Below, piece by piece: positions 46,309-55,515 of a DNA stretch of 62,567 bases. Position numbers and translations under genes: made by a program. Within the stretch, counting starts at the first letter, position 1. Every line of letters begins with the position of its first letter. A model generated the notes under the pieces. The model was not told the origin of the DNA, did no database searches, and saw only the letters and a program-made list of their open reading frames with translations. The DNA is from Deltaproteobacteria bacterium (lineage in GTDB: Bacteria; Desulfobacterota; Desulfovibrionia; Desulfovibrionales; Desulfovibrionaceae), in NCBI GenBank assembly GCA_009929215.1, contig SAAX01000006.1:1-62567 (forward strand), given 5' to 3'.

Positions 46309-48208
46309 CACTACCTCTCTGCTCGCGCACAAAGATAAAAACGCGCACAAGGGCATTCGCTCCTGGCTCAAGATTCAGGTCGAGAGCGAGGGCTATCAGC
46401 CGCCGCGCGCGGGTGCCATCCTGCTTCAGGTTATGGTGGGTCTGCTGTTTTTTGTACTGGTGGTGCGCTTTTGGTATCTTCAGGTTCACCGGGGCGAAGA
46501 GTTTGCCCGTCAGGCGCAGGACAACCGCCTGCGCATCGAACGCATCTTTGCCCCGCGCGGGCGCATCCTCGACGACAAAGGCAAGGTGCTTGCAGACAAC
46601 CGCACGGCCTACGGTCTTTCCATCGTGCGCGAAGACTGCCACGACATTCCCGCCACTCTTGCGCAGATCAGCGAATGGTCGGGCATTCCCCTTCAGCAGG
46701 TATGGGACAAGTTTCGCCAGGACCGCTTTAAGGTAAAACCCTTTGAACCGCTCCTGCTCATCACCGATATCGACTTTGATCTGGTGGCGCGCATAGAATC
46801 TGAAATCCACGAGTGGCCGGGGCTGGAAATTGTGGTGCGCACCAAGCGCAGCTACCCCGAGCGCGAGCTCTTCGCCCATGTGCTGGGTTATGTGGCAGAA
46901 GCCAACGAGCAGGAAATGGCCGCAGACAGCGCCCTTGCCATGGGCGACCTTGTGGGCAAGCAGGGGCTGGAACTGGAGCTGGAAAAGCAACTGCGTGGCC
47001 GCAAGGGGCTGTATGATGTGGAAGTGGACGCCCACGCCCGCGTACTGGGCAAAACCCTTCGCGAAGAACCGCGCGGCGGGCACGAAATACACCTTTCGCT
47101 CGACGATGATCTGCAAAAGGCCGCGTGGGATGCCCTGGGCGGCGAAGCTGGCTGCGTTGTGGTTATGGAGCCCGACAGCGGCAAGCTGCGCGCCCTTGTC
47201 ACCTCGCCCGCGTACGACAACAACCTGTTTGCCGCCGGCATTTCGCAACGCGACTGGGACGCCCTGCGCACCAACAACCGTTTTCCGCTCCAGAACCGCG
47301 TGATCCAGAGCGTATACCCCCCCGGTTCGGTATGGAAACTTGTTATGGCCACCATGCTGCTGGAAAAAGGGGTCAACCCGCGCGAAAGCGTTTTTTGCCC
47401 CGGCCAGGTCAAACTGGGCAACCAGATATTCCGCTGCTGGAAAAAGGGCGGCCACGGCTCTGAAGACATGGTGCATTCGCTCATCGACTCGTGCGACGTC
47501 TACTACTACCTTATGGGCGACCGCATGGGCATTGACAAGATCGAGGAATTCGCCAAGGCTTGCGGATTCGGGCGGCCCACAGGCATTGACCTGCCCCACG
47601 AAAAATCAGGCCTCGTACCTTCGCGCGACTGGAAACGGCGGCGTTTTGGCCGCCCCTGGACACGGGGCGAAACGTACAACATTTCCATTGGTCAGGGCTA
47701 CACTCTGGTTACGCCCGTGCAGGTTGCCGTGTTTGTTTCGGCCCTGCTCAACGGCGGCGACCTGCTCAAGCCCCAGTTGGTGGACGACGCCACGCGCGAG
47801 GTGCGTGGCCGCGTGCCCGCCAAGCCCGAAACGCTCAACTTTGTAGTAGAAGCCATGCGGCGCACTGCCAACGGCGGCACTGCCAAGGTTGTAGGCCGTA
47901 AGGACGCCGACATGGGCGGCAAAACCGGCACGGCCCAGGTGGTAAAGCTCAAGATGGCTGCTGGTGACCGCCGCCTCAAAATGTCTGAGATGGAATACGC
48001 GCAGCGCGACCATGCGTGGATTGCCACCTGGGGCGTCAAGGACGGCAAATCCTATGTGGTTATTGTCATGGTAGAGCATGGCGGCGGCGGTTCAAGTGTG
48101 GCTGGCCCCGTGGCGCGCAAGATATATGAGCACCTTTTTGGCCCCGACCCCAACGCGCCCATGCTTGCCCTGCCACAGCCAACACCCGTGAGCGGCCACC
48201 CAGAATAG
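46292..48208 (+). CDS. mrdA: Penicillin-binding protein 2 (elongasome transpeptidase)
   Basis: A 638-aa class B PBP that cross-links peptidoglycan during elongation with RodA. An N-terminal cytoplasmic tail is followed by TM (about residues 42-62), the dimerisation/pedestal domain (IFAPRGRILDDKGKVLADN) and the transpeptidase domain. The catalytic motifs are SVWK (in PPGSVWKL), SCD and KTGTAQ. ATG 46292 lies inside the mreD end; a longer in-frame reading would add 17 Trp/Pro-rich residues with no support. Confidence 0.95.
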   Translation: MIRKTDTTSLLAHKDKNAHKGIRSWLKIQVESEGYQPPRAGAILLQVMVGLLFFVLVVRFWYLQVHRGEEFARQAQDNRLRIERIFAPRGRILDDKGKVLADNRTAYGLSIVREDCHDIPATLAQISEWSGIPLQQVWDKFRQDRFKVKPFEPLLLITDIDFDLVARIESEIHEWPGLEIVVRTKRSYPERELFAHVLGYVAEANEQEMAADSALAMGDLVGKQGLELELEKQLRGRKGLYDVEVDAHARVLGKTLREEPRGGHEIHLSLDDDLQKAAWDALGGEAGCVVVMEPDSGKLRALVTSPAYDNNLFAAGISQRDWDALRTNNRFPLQNRVIQSVYPPGSVWKLVMATMLLEKGVNPRESVFCPGQVKLGNQIFRCWKKGGHGSEDMVHSLIDSCDVYYYLMGDRMGIDKIEEFAKACGFGRPTGIDLPHEKSGLVPSRDWKRRRFGRPWTRGETYNISIGQGYTLVTPVQVAVFVSALLNGGDLLKPQLVDDATREVRGRVPAKPETLNFVVEAMRRTANGGTAKVVGRKDADMGGKTGTAQVVKLKMAAGDRRLKMSEMEYAQRDHAWIATWGVKDGKSYVVIVMVEHGGGGSSVAGPVARKIYEHLFGPDPNAPMLALPQPTPVSGHPE

Positions 48209-48295
48209 CCATTTTACGCACGTAGCCCTGCTGGCGGTTACGGAAAGTTTTACACCAATCTGCAAACAGGCAGCACCGACAAGCAGACAAGCAGC

Positions 48296-49402
48296 ATGGA
48301 CAAACACCTATACAGCTATATCAACTGGGGCCTTTTGGCCTGCATGCTGCTGCTCTATCTTGTGGGCGTGGGCAACCTGTATTCTGCCAGCGGCACGCGG
48401 GTCGAATCGGGCATGGCATTCAATCCCTTTTATCAGCGGCAGCTCATCTGGGGCTTGTGCGGCCTTGTGTGCATGCTGCTGGCCATGCTTTTTGACTACC
48501 GCCAGTTACGCAATCTGGCCTGGCCGTTTTTTCTCATAACCGTTGTTCTGCTCTTGCTTGTGCCCATAGCGGGCAAGACTGTATATGGCGCAAAACGCTG
48601 GATATCGCTGGGTTTCATGAGCATCCAGCCCTCTGAAATGGCCAAACTTTCGGTGCTTGTGCTGGTGGCCCGCCTGCTTGCGCGCGACAGCCGCCCCCTG
48701 GGCTGGAAGCATTTTGGCAGCGTGCTTTTCGTGGGGCTCATACCCTGCGGGCTCATTGTCATGCAGCCCGACCTTGGCACCACCCTGCTGATCCTGCTCA
48801 TCATGGGCGGCATGATCCTGTTCCACGGGCTTAAAGGCTATGTGCTCAAAACGTGCCTGCTGGCCGCGCCAGCCGCTGCGGCCTTTATGTGGTTTGTGGG
48901 CATGCACGATTACCAGCGCCAGCGCATTCTTACCTTTCTCGACCCCGGCAACGACCCGCGCGGCACGGGCTACCACATTATCCAGTCGCGCATTGCCATT
49001 GGTTCGGGCGAGTTGTGGGGCAAGGGCTTTCGCGAGGGCACGCAAAGCCAGCTGCGCTTTTTGCCCGAACGCCACTCTGACTTTGCCGTGGCCGTTTTTG
49101 GCGAAGAATGGGGCTTTGTGGGCTGCGTGGCCCTGGTAACCCTGTTCTGCCTGTTTTTGCTCTCCATCTTTTCATCCGCCGTACAGGCCAAAGACCGCTT
49201 TGGCAGCACACTGGTGGTGGGCGTGTTTTTTTACTTTTTCTGGCAGATATTCATTAACATGGGCATGGTCATCGGCCTCATGCCGGTGGTGGGCATTCCC
49301 CTGCCCTTCATCAGCTACGGCGGCAGCGCCACGGTGGTCAACTTCACCCTGCTGGGCATAGTCCTTAATGTGTCCATGCGCCGTTTCATGTTCAAGAGCT
49401 AA
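48296..49402 (+). CDS. rodA: Rod shape-determining glycosyltransferase RodA
   Basis: A 368-aa SEDS-family peptidoglycan glycosyltransferase with ten TM helices, partner of PBP2. Typical SEDS pieces are FMSIQPSEMAKLSVL, MQPDLGTTLLILL and, near the C-terminus, GIPLPFISYGGSATVVN. It lies 87 bases behind mrdA. No strong RBS is visible before the ATG. The bactofilin gene follows 22 bases after its stop. Confidence 0.95.
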   Translation: MDKHLYSYINWGLLACMLLLYLVGVGNLYSASGTRVESGMAFNPFYQRQLIWGLCGLVCMLLAMLFDYRQLRNLAWPFFLITVVLLLLVPIAGKTVYGAKRWISLGFMSIQPSEMAKLSVLVLVARLLARDSRPLGWKHFGSVLFVGLIPCGLIVMQPDLGTTLLILLIMGGMILFHGLKGYVLKTCLLAAPAAAAFMWFVGMHDYQRQRILTFLDPGNDPRGTGYHIIQSRIAIGSGELWGKGFREGTQSQLRFLPERHSDFAVAVFGEEWGFVGCVALVTLFCLFLLSIFSSAVQAKDRFGSTLVVGVFFYFFWQIFINMGMVIGLMPVVGIPLPFISYGGSATVVNFTLLGIVLNVSMRRFMFKS

Positions 49403-49424
49403 CCGCAAGCCAAGGGAGATACAC

Positions 49425-49766
49425 GTGGCAAAAGACGAAATAGCCTACCTCGGCTCTGATACCGTCTACGAAGGCAAGCTGCACTTTAAGGGCACTGTGC
49501 GCATCGAAGGCCGCTACACAGGCGAAATCGTGAGCGACGGAACCCTCAACGTGGGCAAGGACGCCCAGGTGCAGGGAACCCTTGACGTGGGCGAGCTGCT
49601 GCTTTCGGGCCGCTTTAACGGCGAGGTAACCGCCAAGCGCCGCGTTGTGGTTTATAACACCGGCGTACTTGAGGGCCAGGTAACCACACCCAACCTGCTC
49701 ACCGAAGAAGGCGGTATCATCGAGGGGCAGATCTGCATGAAAGCTCCTACCAAACCCAAGCCCTAA
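49425..49766 (+). CDS. Bactofilin
   Basis: A 113-aa polymer-forming cytoskeletal protein. The central DUF583 beta-helix is clear, with the usual repeats (GTVRIEGRYTGEI, LNVGKDAQVQGTL, GEVTAKRRVVVYNTGVLEGQV) and short disordered ends. Bactofilins scaffold wall-synthesis enzymes at particular sites, which fits its place just after rodA. The start is GTG 49425 with GGGAG seven bases upstream. A GC-rich hairpin follows. Confidence 0.93.
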   Translation: MAKDEIAYLGSDTVYEGKLHFKGTVRIEGRYTGEIVSDGTLNVGKDAQVQGTLDVGELLLSGRFNGEVTAKRRVVVYNTGVLEGQVTTPNLLTEEGGIIEGQICMKAPTKPKP

Positions 49767-49787
49767 ACCTTTGCCGCTGGCGCGTTG

Positions 49788-49820
49788 CACCCGGCAGGCA
49801 GCCTGCCGCCGGGTTGTGCA
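49788..49820 (+). terminator. GC-rich hairpin after the bactofilin gene
   Basis: GCACCCGGCAGGC and GCCTGCCGCCGGGTTGTGC form a tight stem with a bulge. No T-tract follows, so it may act with Rho or only stabilise the 3' end. Confidence 0.5.
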
Positions 49821-49947
49821 GGCCGCATTTGCCTGATGCAGGAAAATAGCGCATAGTTGCAACTGGAAAACATGTTATTAACCAGTTTAACAATTTATGC
49901 GCGGCAGAGCCAACAGCCTGCCGAACCGCTTTCCTCAGGAGGCACCT

Positions 49948-50502
49948 ATGGCACACGATTATTTCCGTGCGCTCAGGGATGTGGCGCTGGTCATCAATTC
50001 CAGCCTTGAGCCCCGCGAAGTTTTGCACAAAATCACAGAGCAGACCGCAGCCACCATGGGCTGCAAGGCAAGCACCATCCGCCTGCTCGACAGCACGGGC
50101 CGTTTTTTGCTGCCCAGCGCTGCACACGGCCTTTCTACCACCTACATGCGCAAGGGCCCGGTGGAAGTAAAGCGCAGCGGCCTTGACGGCGAAGTGCTTT
50201 CCGGCAAAACCATCCACCTCAAAGACGCCACCGCAGACGGCCGCTTTCAGTACCCCGAATCGGCCAAGGCCGAGGGGCTGGTTTCTGTGCTTTCTGCCCC
50301 GCTTATGGCCGACGGCAAGGCCATTGGCCTTATCCGCGTGTATTCTGCCGAAGAACGCGAATTCAGCGCCGATGAAGTGACCTTTATGGAAGCTGTGGCC
50401 GCCATTTCTGCGCTGGCCATTGAGAATTCGCGCCTGCACGAAGCCCTGCGCAACAACTACGAGCTCATGGCCAAACACGCCTACTCGGTCTACGAAGACT
50501 AG
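49948..50502 (+). CDS. Single GAF-domain protein
   Basis: A 184-aa cytoplasmic protein made of one GAF domain (about residues 10-165; LLDSTGRFLLPSAAHGL, SGLDGEVLSGKTIHL, LSAPLMADGKAIGLIRVY) and a short helical tail ending SVYED. It has no output domain, so it may bind a small ligand and act on a partner. The start is fixed by AGGAGG. It lies 180 bases upstream of gap on the same strand, possibly in the same unit. Confidence 0.88.
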   Translation: MAHDYFRALRDVALVINSSLEPREVLHKITEQTAATMGCKASTIRLLDSTGRFLLPSAAHGLSTTYMRKGPVEVKRSGLDGEVLSGKTIHLKDATADGRFQYPESAKAEGLVSVLSAPLMADGKAIGLIRVYSAEEREFSADEVTFMEAVAAISALAIENSRLHEALRNNYELMAKHAYSVYED

Positions 50503-50679
50503 GCACGGCCCGCGCTGGCTGATGGTCGGTGGCCGCAGCGCCCCGGCAATACATAATATCTGGGCCTTACCCGCGTGCAACACGGTGCGCAGCCCGTTTT
50601 GGGGCAGCGCGCAGTAGCGCACAGACCGCAGCAACGCACTATATCCGCCTTTTCCCTCTACGTTATGAGGAACTTGCAT

Positions 50680-51696
50680 ATGAAAAAAATCAGAGTAGGC
50701 ATCAATGGCTTTGGCCGCATTGGCCGGCAGGTTTTCCGCGCCCTGCACCAAAGCTACCGCGACCGCGTGGAAGTGGTTGCCATCAACGACCTTTTTGACG
50801 CGGAATCCAATTTTCACCTGCTTGAATACGATTCGGTGTATGGACGCGCCCACCTTGACGCCACGGTGGACGGTCAGGACGCCACCGTGGGCGACTGGAA
50901 GATCCACTGCTTTGCAGAGCGCGACCCCAAGCAGCTGACTTGGGGCGCTTATGATGTTGACATCGTTGTGGAAAGTACGGGCATCTTCCGTTCTGCCACC
51001 CAGGCCGCCGTGCATATCGAAAACGGTGCCAAAAAGGTCATCATCACCGCCCCGGCCAAGGACGAAGACATCACCATCGTCATGGGCGTGAACCACGAGC
51101 AGTACGACCCGGCCAAGCACCACGTTGTATCCAACGCCTCGTGCACCACCAACTGTCTGGCCCCTGTGGCCCTTGTGCTGCAAAACAAGTTTGGCATCGA
51201 GATGGGCAACATGACCACCATCCACGCCTACACCAACGACCAGCGCATTCTTGATATGGCCCACAAGGACCCGCGCCGCGCCCGCGCCGCAGCCTGCAAC
51301 ATCATCCCCACCTCCACCGGTGCGGCTCAGGCTGTTGCCAAGGTTATTCCCGCGCTCAAGGGCAAGTTCACCGGATATTCGCTGCGTGTTCCCACGCCCA
51401 CGGTTTCTGTTGTGGACTTTTCGGGCATTCTGGAAAAATCCACCGATACCGAAGGCCTGCTGGGCGAACTCAAGCAAGCCTCGGAAACCTACCTCAAGGG
51501 CATTTTGGCTTACAACGAAAAACCCCTGGTTTCCATGGACTTCAAGGGCGACCCGCATTCCTCCATTCTTGAGGCTCCCTACACCACAGTGCAGGATGGC
51601 CGCCTGGTCAAGATTGTGGCCTGGTACGACAACGAATGGGGCTATTCCAACCGCGTGTGCGATCTGGCCTGCCTGATGGGTGCCAAGGGCTTCTAA
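50680..51696 (+). CDS. gap: Type I glyceraldehyde-3-phosphate dehydrogenase
   Basis: A 338-aa glycolytic/gluconeogenic enzyme that interconverts glyceraldehyde-3-phosphate and 1,3-bisphosphoglycerate with NAD(P). The N-terminal NAD fold (INGFGRIGRQVFRA) has Asp in AINDLF, which suggests NAD preference. The catalytic Cys is in SNASCTTNCLAP and the C-terminus has YDNEWGYSNRV. ATG 50680 has GAGGA upstream; earlier in-frame starts would add about 35 residues not seen in the family. A strong terminator follows. Confidence 0.97.
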   Translation: MKKIRVGINGFGRIGRQVFRALHQSYRDRVEVVAINDLFDAESNFHLLEYDSVYGRAHLDATVDGQDATVGDWKIHCFAERDPKQLTWGAYDVDIVVESTGIFRSATQAAVHIENGAKKVIITAPAKDEDITIVMGVNHEQYDPAKHHVVSNASCTTNCLAPVALVLQNKFGIEMGNMTTIHAYTNDQRILDMAHKDPRRARAAACNIIPTSTGAAQAVAKVIPALKGKFTGYSLRVPTPTVSVVDFSGILEKSTDTEGLLGELKQASETYLKGILAYNEKPLVSMDFKGDPHSSILEAPYTTVQDGRLVKIVAWYDNEWGYSNRVCDLACLMGAKGF

Positions 51697-51732
51697 CAGC
51701 CGCCAGCACAAGCCACCGGTTACATTTGACCG

Positions 51733-51776
51733 AAAAGGCCCCCGGTTTCCGCGCACAGCGTGGGCCGGGGGCTTTT
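51733..51776 (+). terminator. Rho-independent terminator of gap
   Basis: AAAAGGCCCCCGG pairs with CCGGGGGCTTTT (one bulged G) around a loop of about 19 bases, 36 bases after the gap stop and just ahead of fumC. Confidence 0.85.
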
Positions 51777-51798
51777 GCCGCACAAGGGGGACGAGATC

Positions 51799-53262
51799 AT
51801 GGGCAGCATGACACAAGGCGATGAACCGCGCCTGCTTGACCTTGTGGTAGGCATAGAGGCCACAGGCCAGCGAGAAGAATTCGACAGCATGGGGCAGGTT
51901 ATGGTTCCTGCCCACCGCTACTGGGGCGCGCAGACACAGCGTTCGCTCGAACACTTTGCCATTGGCGACGACACGATGCCCCTTGAAATCTGCCGTGCGC
52001 TGTGCCTCATAAAAATGGCCAGCGCGCGGGTAAATACCCGCATGGGGCGGCTGCCCCAGTGGAAGGCGCAGGCCATTGAGCGCGCCGCGCTGGAAGGCAT
52101 GGACGGCCAGCTGGACGAGCACTTTCCCCTGTATGTGTGGCAGACAGGCTCGGGCACGCAGACCAACATGAACGTCAACGAGGTGTTGTCCAACCGCGCC
52201 ATCCAGCTGCTGGGCGGCGTCCTGGGCAGCCAGAAGCCCGTTGGCCCCAACGACGACGTAAACATGAGCCAGTCGTCCAACGATACCTTTCCCACGGCCA
52301 TGCACCTTGCTGTTGTGCAGATGTGCGACGACAGGCTGCTGCCAGAAGTGCAGGAGCTGGCCCAGATTATCGAGCGCAAGGCCGTCAAATGGATGGATGT
52401 GGTAAAGATAGGCCGCACCCATTTGCAGGATGCCGTGCCCCTCAGCGTGGGACAGGAATGGTCTGGCTATGCCGCCCAACTGCGGGCCTGCGAGGCAGAC
52501 CTGCGAGCAGCCCGCGAGGGCCTCTACCCCCTCGCCCTAGGCGGCACAGCCGTGGGTACAGGGCTCAATGCACCAGCGGGCTTCAGCGAGGCCGTGGCAA
52601 ACGAGCTGGCAAGCATCACGGGCAAGCCCTTTGTGACAGATCCCAACAAATTCATGGCCCTGGCCTCGCAAGATGCCATTGTGCGCTTCAGCGCCTCATT
52701 ACGCGGGCTGGCAGTGGCCCTCATCAAGATTGCCAACGACATGCGCTGGCTGGCGGCAGGGCCACGCTGCGGGCTGGCCGAACTGCAACTGCCGGAAAAC
52801 GAACCCGGTTCTTCCATCATGCCCGGCAAGGTCAATCCCACCCAGTGCGAATCGCTGATCATGATTGCCATACAGGTTATGGGCAACGACAGCACCGTGG
52901 CGCTGGCCGGAAGCCAGGGCAACTTTGAGCTCAACGTCATGCGGCCCGTTGCGGTCACAAACGTGCTGCACTCCATAAAAATTCTGGCCGATGGCTGCCG
53001 CAAGTTCCGGCAGCATTCTGTTGAGGGCACAGAGCTCAACAGGAACAGGATCAAATTCTTTCTCAACAACTCACTGATGCTGGTCACGGCGCTTTCGCCG
53101 GTCATCGGCTACCAGCAGGCAGCCAAAATTGCAGAAAAAGCAGCCGCAGAGGGCCTTACCCTCAAACAGGCGGCCCTTGCGCTGGGCACAGTGACTGAAG
53201 AACAGTTTGACAGCATCGTGCGGCCAGAAACCATGATCGGCAAAGGCCTGGCCGGAGCCTAA
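51799..53262 (+). CDS. fumC: Class II fumarate hydratase
   Basis: A 487-aa enzyme that interconverts fumarate and malate. The superfamily signature [11 protein letters not shown] is present, with [29 protein letters not shown] and [10 protein letters not shown] forming the active site. The N-terminus is about 20 residues longer than usual. ATG 51799 is used because GGGGGACGA precedes it. The other TCA-type neighbour is the 2-oxoacid:ferredoxin oxidoreductase operon, from which the AT-rich island separates it. A terminator follows at 53293. Confidence 0.95.
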   Translation: MGSMTQGDEPRLLDLVVGIEATGQREEFDSMGQVMVPAHRYWGAQTQRSLEHFAIGDDTMPLEICRALCLIKMASARVNTRMGRLPQWKAQAIERAALEGMDGQLDEHFPLYVWQTGSGTQTNMNVNEVLSNRAIQLLGGVLGSQKPVGPNDDVNMSQSSNDTFPTAMHLAVVQMCDDRLLPEVQELAQIIERKAVKWMDVVKIGRTHLQDAVPLSVGQEWSGYAAQLRACEADLRAAREGLYPLALGGTAVGTGLNAPAGFSEAVANELASITGKPFVTDPNKFMALASQDAIVRFSASLRGLAVALIKIANDMRWLAAGPRCGLAELQLPENEPGSSIMPGKVNPTQCESLIMIAIQVMGNDSTVALAGSQGNFELNVMRPVAVTNVLHSIKILADGCRKFRQHSVEGTELNRNRIKFFLNNSLMLVTALSPVIGYQQAAKIAEKAAAEGLTLKQAALALGTVTEEQFDSIVRPETMIGKGLAGA

Positions 53263-53292
53263 GCCCTTTTTAGTCAGCTTCAGAATTCAACA

Positions 53293-53332
53293 CATCTCCC
53301 CCCGCGTGCACATTGCATGCGATGGGGAGATG
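53293..53332 (+). terminator. Terminator of fumC
   Basis: CATCTCCCC and GGGGAGATG form a perfect 9-bp stem with a 22-base loop, 30 bases after the fumC stop. It also marks the left edge of the AT-rich island. Confidence 0.7.
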
Positions 53333-53391
53333 TTGACGCGCCCCCCAAACTATATACCGCTTAGCAGATTGAACTAAAAACAGGTCCCCAT

Positions 53392-54303
53392 TCAGGATTT
53401 AGGACCATCATGATTACAGTCAAAAGCTGAATCGTCCATCTGACCAGCCTGATTACTATCAAACAGCATGGTCATATCATCACACAGCAAATGTAAAAAA
53501 CTTGTTTTCTCAATTAATTCTTGGTACTTGGATTTTTTTGAGCCTTCACGTTTATCCTCAGAAGTGATGGCTCTATAGTATAGCAGCGCCATCTCATATT
53601 TAGAAAATTGTGCTCTAAAAATCCGTATATACACACGTTTTTTTATTATTGAGCTCCCGCTTTCATCAATATATTTTAGTACATGATATACATGCCTTAC
53701 ATACTTTGAATAATATACATCAGTGTATTGGGTATAAATATCATAAGCCAATCTAAATAATTTTTCTTTTGACAATGTTATCAATCTATTTCCATCTTTA
53801 CTTTGTTCTATATTATCTTCTATATCATCTATAATGACATCTCCAATACCTGCACACCTATGTCTACCGATCGTTACATAACGAAATACATATGAATAAA
53901 TTTCTTTCAAAAGATTGTAATAATGCAAAAACGCCTCATCAGCGTATAAGTATTCACTGCTTTTATTTTCTTCTAGAGCAATATCGAATTGAAAATTTTT
54001 CCTATTTTCATTATGTATGTTAAGTAAATTAAAAAAAACGCTTTCAAACTGCTGTCGCGTTGTCATTCTTGCTTGAGTATATATAGTATATATGGCACCC
54101 CAAACAGCGACACCAGAAAATAGAGCTCCGATAGGAGAAAATACATTTTGCAAATCTGTCGTAGGGCCAAACATCCCCGCAAACGGCCACAAAGAAAATT
54201 GAAAAGCTAGTCCACCAACGAGCCATAGCGTGATAATGACGACTAATAAAATTAAGGGAAGCCATGACACCCAATTAATTGCGCTAAGGACACTTCTCTT
54301 CAC
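53392..54303 (-). CDS. Putative phage abortive infection protein (AbiC-like), membrane-anchored
   Basis: A 303-aa protein with two N-terminal TM helices (about 13-35 and 55-75) and a helical cytoplasmic domain. The pieces QFESVFFNLLNIHNENRKNF, FLHYYNLLKEIYSYV and RIFRAQFSKYEMALLYY fit the putative phage abortive infection (AbiC-like) family. Members are thought to stop infected cells, mostly by inference. The codons are much more AT-rich than in neighbouring genes, a sign of transfer. It starts at GTG 54303 with AAGGGGGG upstream. It is divergent from the ImmA/IrrE gene, only 75 bases away. Confidence 0.62.
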   Translation of the reverse strand: MKRSVLSAINWVSWLPLILLVVIITLWLVGGLAFQFSLWPFAGMFGPTTDLQNVFSPIGALFSGVAVWGAIYTIYTQARMTTRQQFESVFFNLLNIHNENRKNFQFDIALEENKSSEYLYADEAFLHYYNLLKEIYSYVFRYVTIGRHRCAGIGDVIIDDIEDNIEQSKDGNRLITLSKEKLFRLAYDIYTQYTDVYYSKYVRHVYHVLKYIDESGSSIIKKRVYIRIFRAQFSKYEMALLYYRAITSEDKREGSKKSKYQELIEKTSFLHLLCDDMTMLFDSNQAGQMDDSAFDCNHDGPKS

Positions 54304-54323
54304 ACATCCCCCCTTGGGACATC

Positions 54324-54352
54324 TTGCATGTTTGCCTCTTGAGAATTATATA
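54324..54352 (+). promoter_or_regulatory. Candidate promoter of the ImmA/IrrE gene
   Basis: TTGCAT (54324-54329), a 17-base spacer and TATATA (54347-54352) form a plausible sigma-70 promoter 27 bases before ATG 54379, with GGAGGA as RBS. Confidence 0.4.
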
Positions 54353-54378
54353 TTTAGGGAAACATCGGAGGAAAGATT

Positions 54379-54867
54379 ATGCCTACCTTAACTGACAGGC
54401 AATACTCTAAAAAAAATATCGCTGATATTGCTAGCAAGATTCGCCAAGAATATTTCTCGACTGAAAATCCCATGGACGGCCTCTTAAACATAATAAAGAG
54501 TAATCGTGGGATATTAGAAGTTTCATTCGGAGTCCCCAAGGAAACCCTAAGAATTAGGGGGGATGAAAGTTTTGTCATCACAATTCCAGCGAATACTTCA
54601 CCTCTCAGGGATGTATTTACGATTGCGCATGAACTTGGTCACTATTATTTACACTCAGACCAAAGAACTCCAGAGTCTTTCAATCGAGACGGAACAAATC
54701 AGAGAGAGACTGAAGCAAATTGGTTTGCTGCAGAATTATTAATGCCAGCCGAAAAATTTAAAAAAACCGCAGAAGAATTACAAAATGATCCCCAAAAAAT
54801 TGCAGCAAAATTTGGGGTTTCAGGGGCAGCAGCTCGGGTTCGTATGTCAGTGTTAGGGTTAATTTAA
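54379..54867 (+). CDS. ImmA/IrrE family metallo-endopeptidase
   Basis: A 162-aa zinc peptidase. The HExxH motif is in FTIAHELGHYYLH, with the third-ligand region ETEANWFAAELLMP, both complete. ImmA-type enzymes cleave repressors or inhibitor proteins; IrrE-type enzymes cleave DdrO. Unlike many members there is no N-terminal HTH and no adjacent Xre repressor, so its target may be elsewhere or may be the divergent membrane protein. It is AT-rich like its neighbour. A bidirectional terminator follows. Confidence 0.88.
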   Translation: MPTLTDRQYSKKNIADIASKIRQEYFSTENPMDGLLNIIKSNRGILEVSFGVPKETLRIRGDESFVITIPANTSPLRDVFTIAHELGHYYLHSDQRTPESFNRDGTNQRETEANWFAAELLMPAEKFKKTAEELQNDPQKIAAKFGVSGAAARVRMSVLGLI

Positions 54868-54876
54868 GACAAGCGC

Positions 54877-54934
54877 ATAAACGCAGAGGGCTCTGCTTCC
54901 GGCTCAAGCCAGAAACAGAGTCCTCTGCGTTTAT
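54877..54934. terminator. Bidirectional terminator, right edge of the AT-rich island
   Basis: ATAAACGCAGAGG and CCTCTGCGTTTAT pair perfectly, with inner CTCTG/CAGAG also pairing. It sits between the ImmA gene and the convergent oxidoreductase operon. Confidence 0.85.
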
Positions 54935-54972
54935 ATATTTAAATACCCCCCAAAAAAATTAGAGCAAGACAC

Positions 54973-55515
54973 CTAGGCGAAGTTGTAGCCCTGCTCCAGC
55001 GCCTTGGCGTTGGCAGAGATCAACTTGGCATAGTGGGCGCTCACCACGCGGTTCAGGGCGTCCTGCACCACGTTGAGGGGCAGTGCGCCGGTGGCCTTGA
55101 GCCATGCGCCCAGCGCCACCATGTTGGCCATCTTCACATTGCCCAGTTCGTGGGCCATGTCGTTGACGGGAATGTACACCGTGCGTTTGGCGGTATCGAG
55201 CAGGTTCTGGGCCACCAGCGAAGCGTTCACAATCTGCACGCCGTTGGCCGCCAGCCGGGGCTGGAACTTGGCCAGCGAGGGCTCGTTGAGAATGATGGTG
55301 GACATGGGCTCGCGCACCAAGGGTGAACCGATGGGGTGTTCGTCGAGCACCACGGTGCAGTTGGCCGTGCCGCCGCGCATTTCAGCCCCGTACACGGGGA
55401 TAAAGCTCACCTCAAGTCCGTGTTCCATGCCAGCCTGAGCCAGCAGGTTGCCAATAAGCATAACGCCCTGGCCGCCAAAACCGGCAATGATCACATCCTG
55501 ATACGCGCTAGGCAT
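54973..55515 (-). CDS. 2-oxoacid:ferredoxin oxidoreductase, gamma subunit
   Basis: A 180-aa subunit of the cytoplasmic CoA-dependent 2-oxoacid oxidoreductase. The N-terminus has GFGGQGVMLIGNLLA and then YGAEMRGGTANCTV, both typical of the gamma/VorC/KorC domain. It overlaps the beta-subunit stop by 8 bases and is the last gene of a delta-alpha-beta-gamma operon. Confidence 0.92.
   Translation of the reverse strand: MPSAYQDVIIAGFGGQGVMLIGNLLAQAGMEHGLEVSFIPVYGAEMRGGTANCTVVLDEHPIGSPLVREPMSTIILNEPSLAKFQPRLAANGVQIVNASLVAQNLLDTAKRTVYIPVNDMAHELGNVKMANMVALGAWLKATGALPLNVVQDALNRVVSAHYAKLISANAKALEQGYNFA

Noticed and set aside
49747..52479. 910-codon open frame on the minus strand
   Set aside because: It crosses gap and fumC in antisense and shows no domain or RBS.
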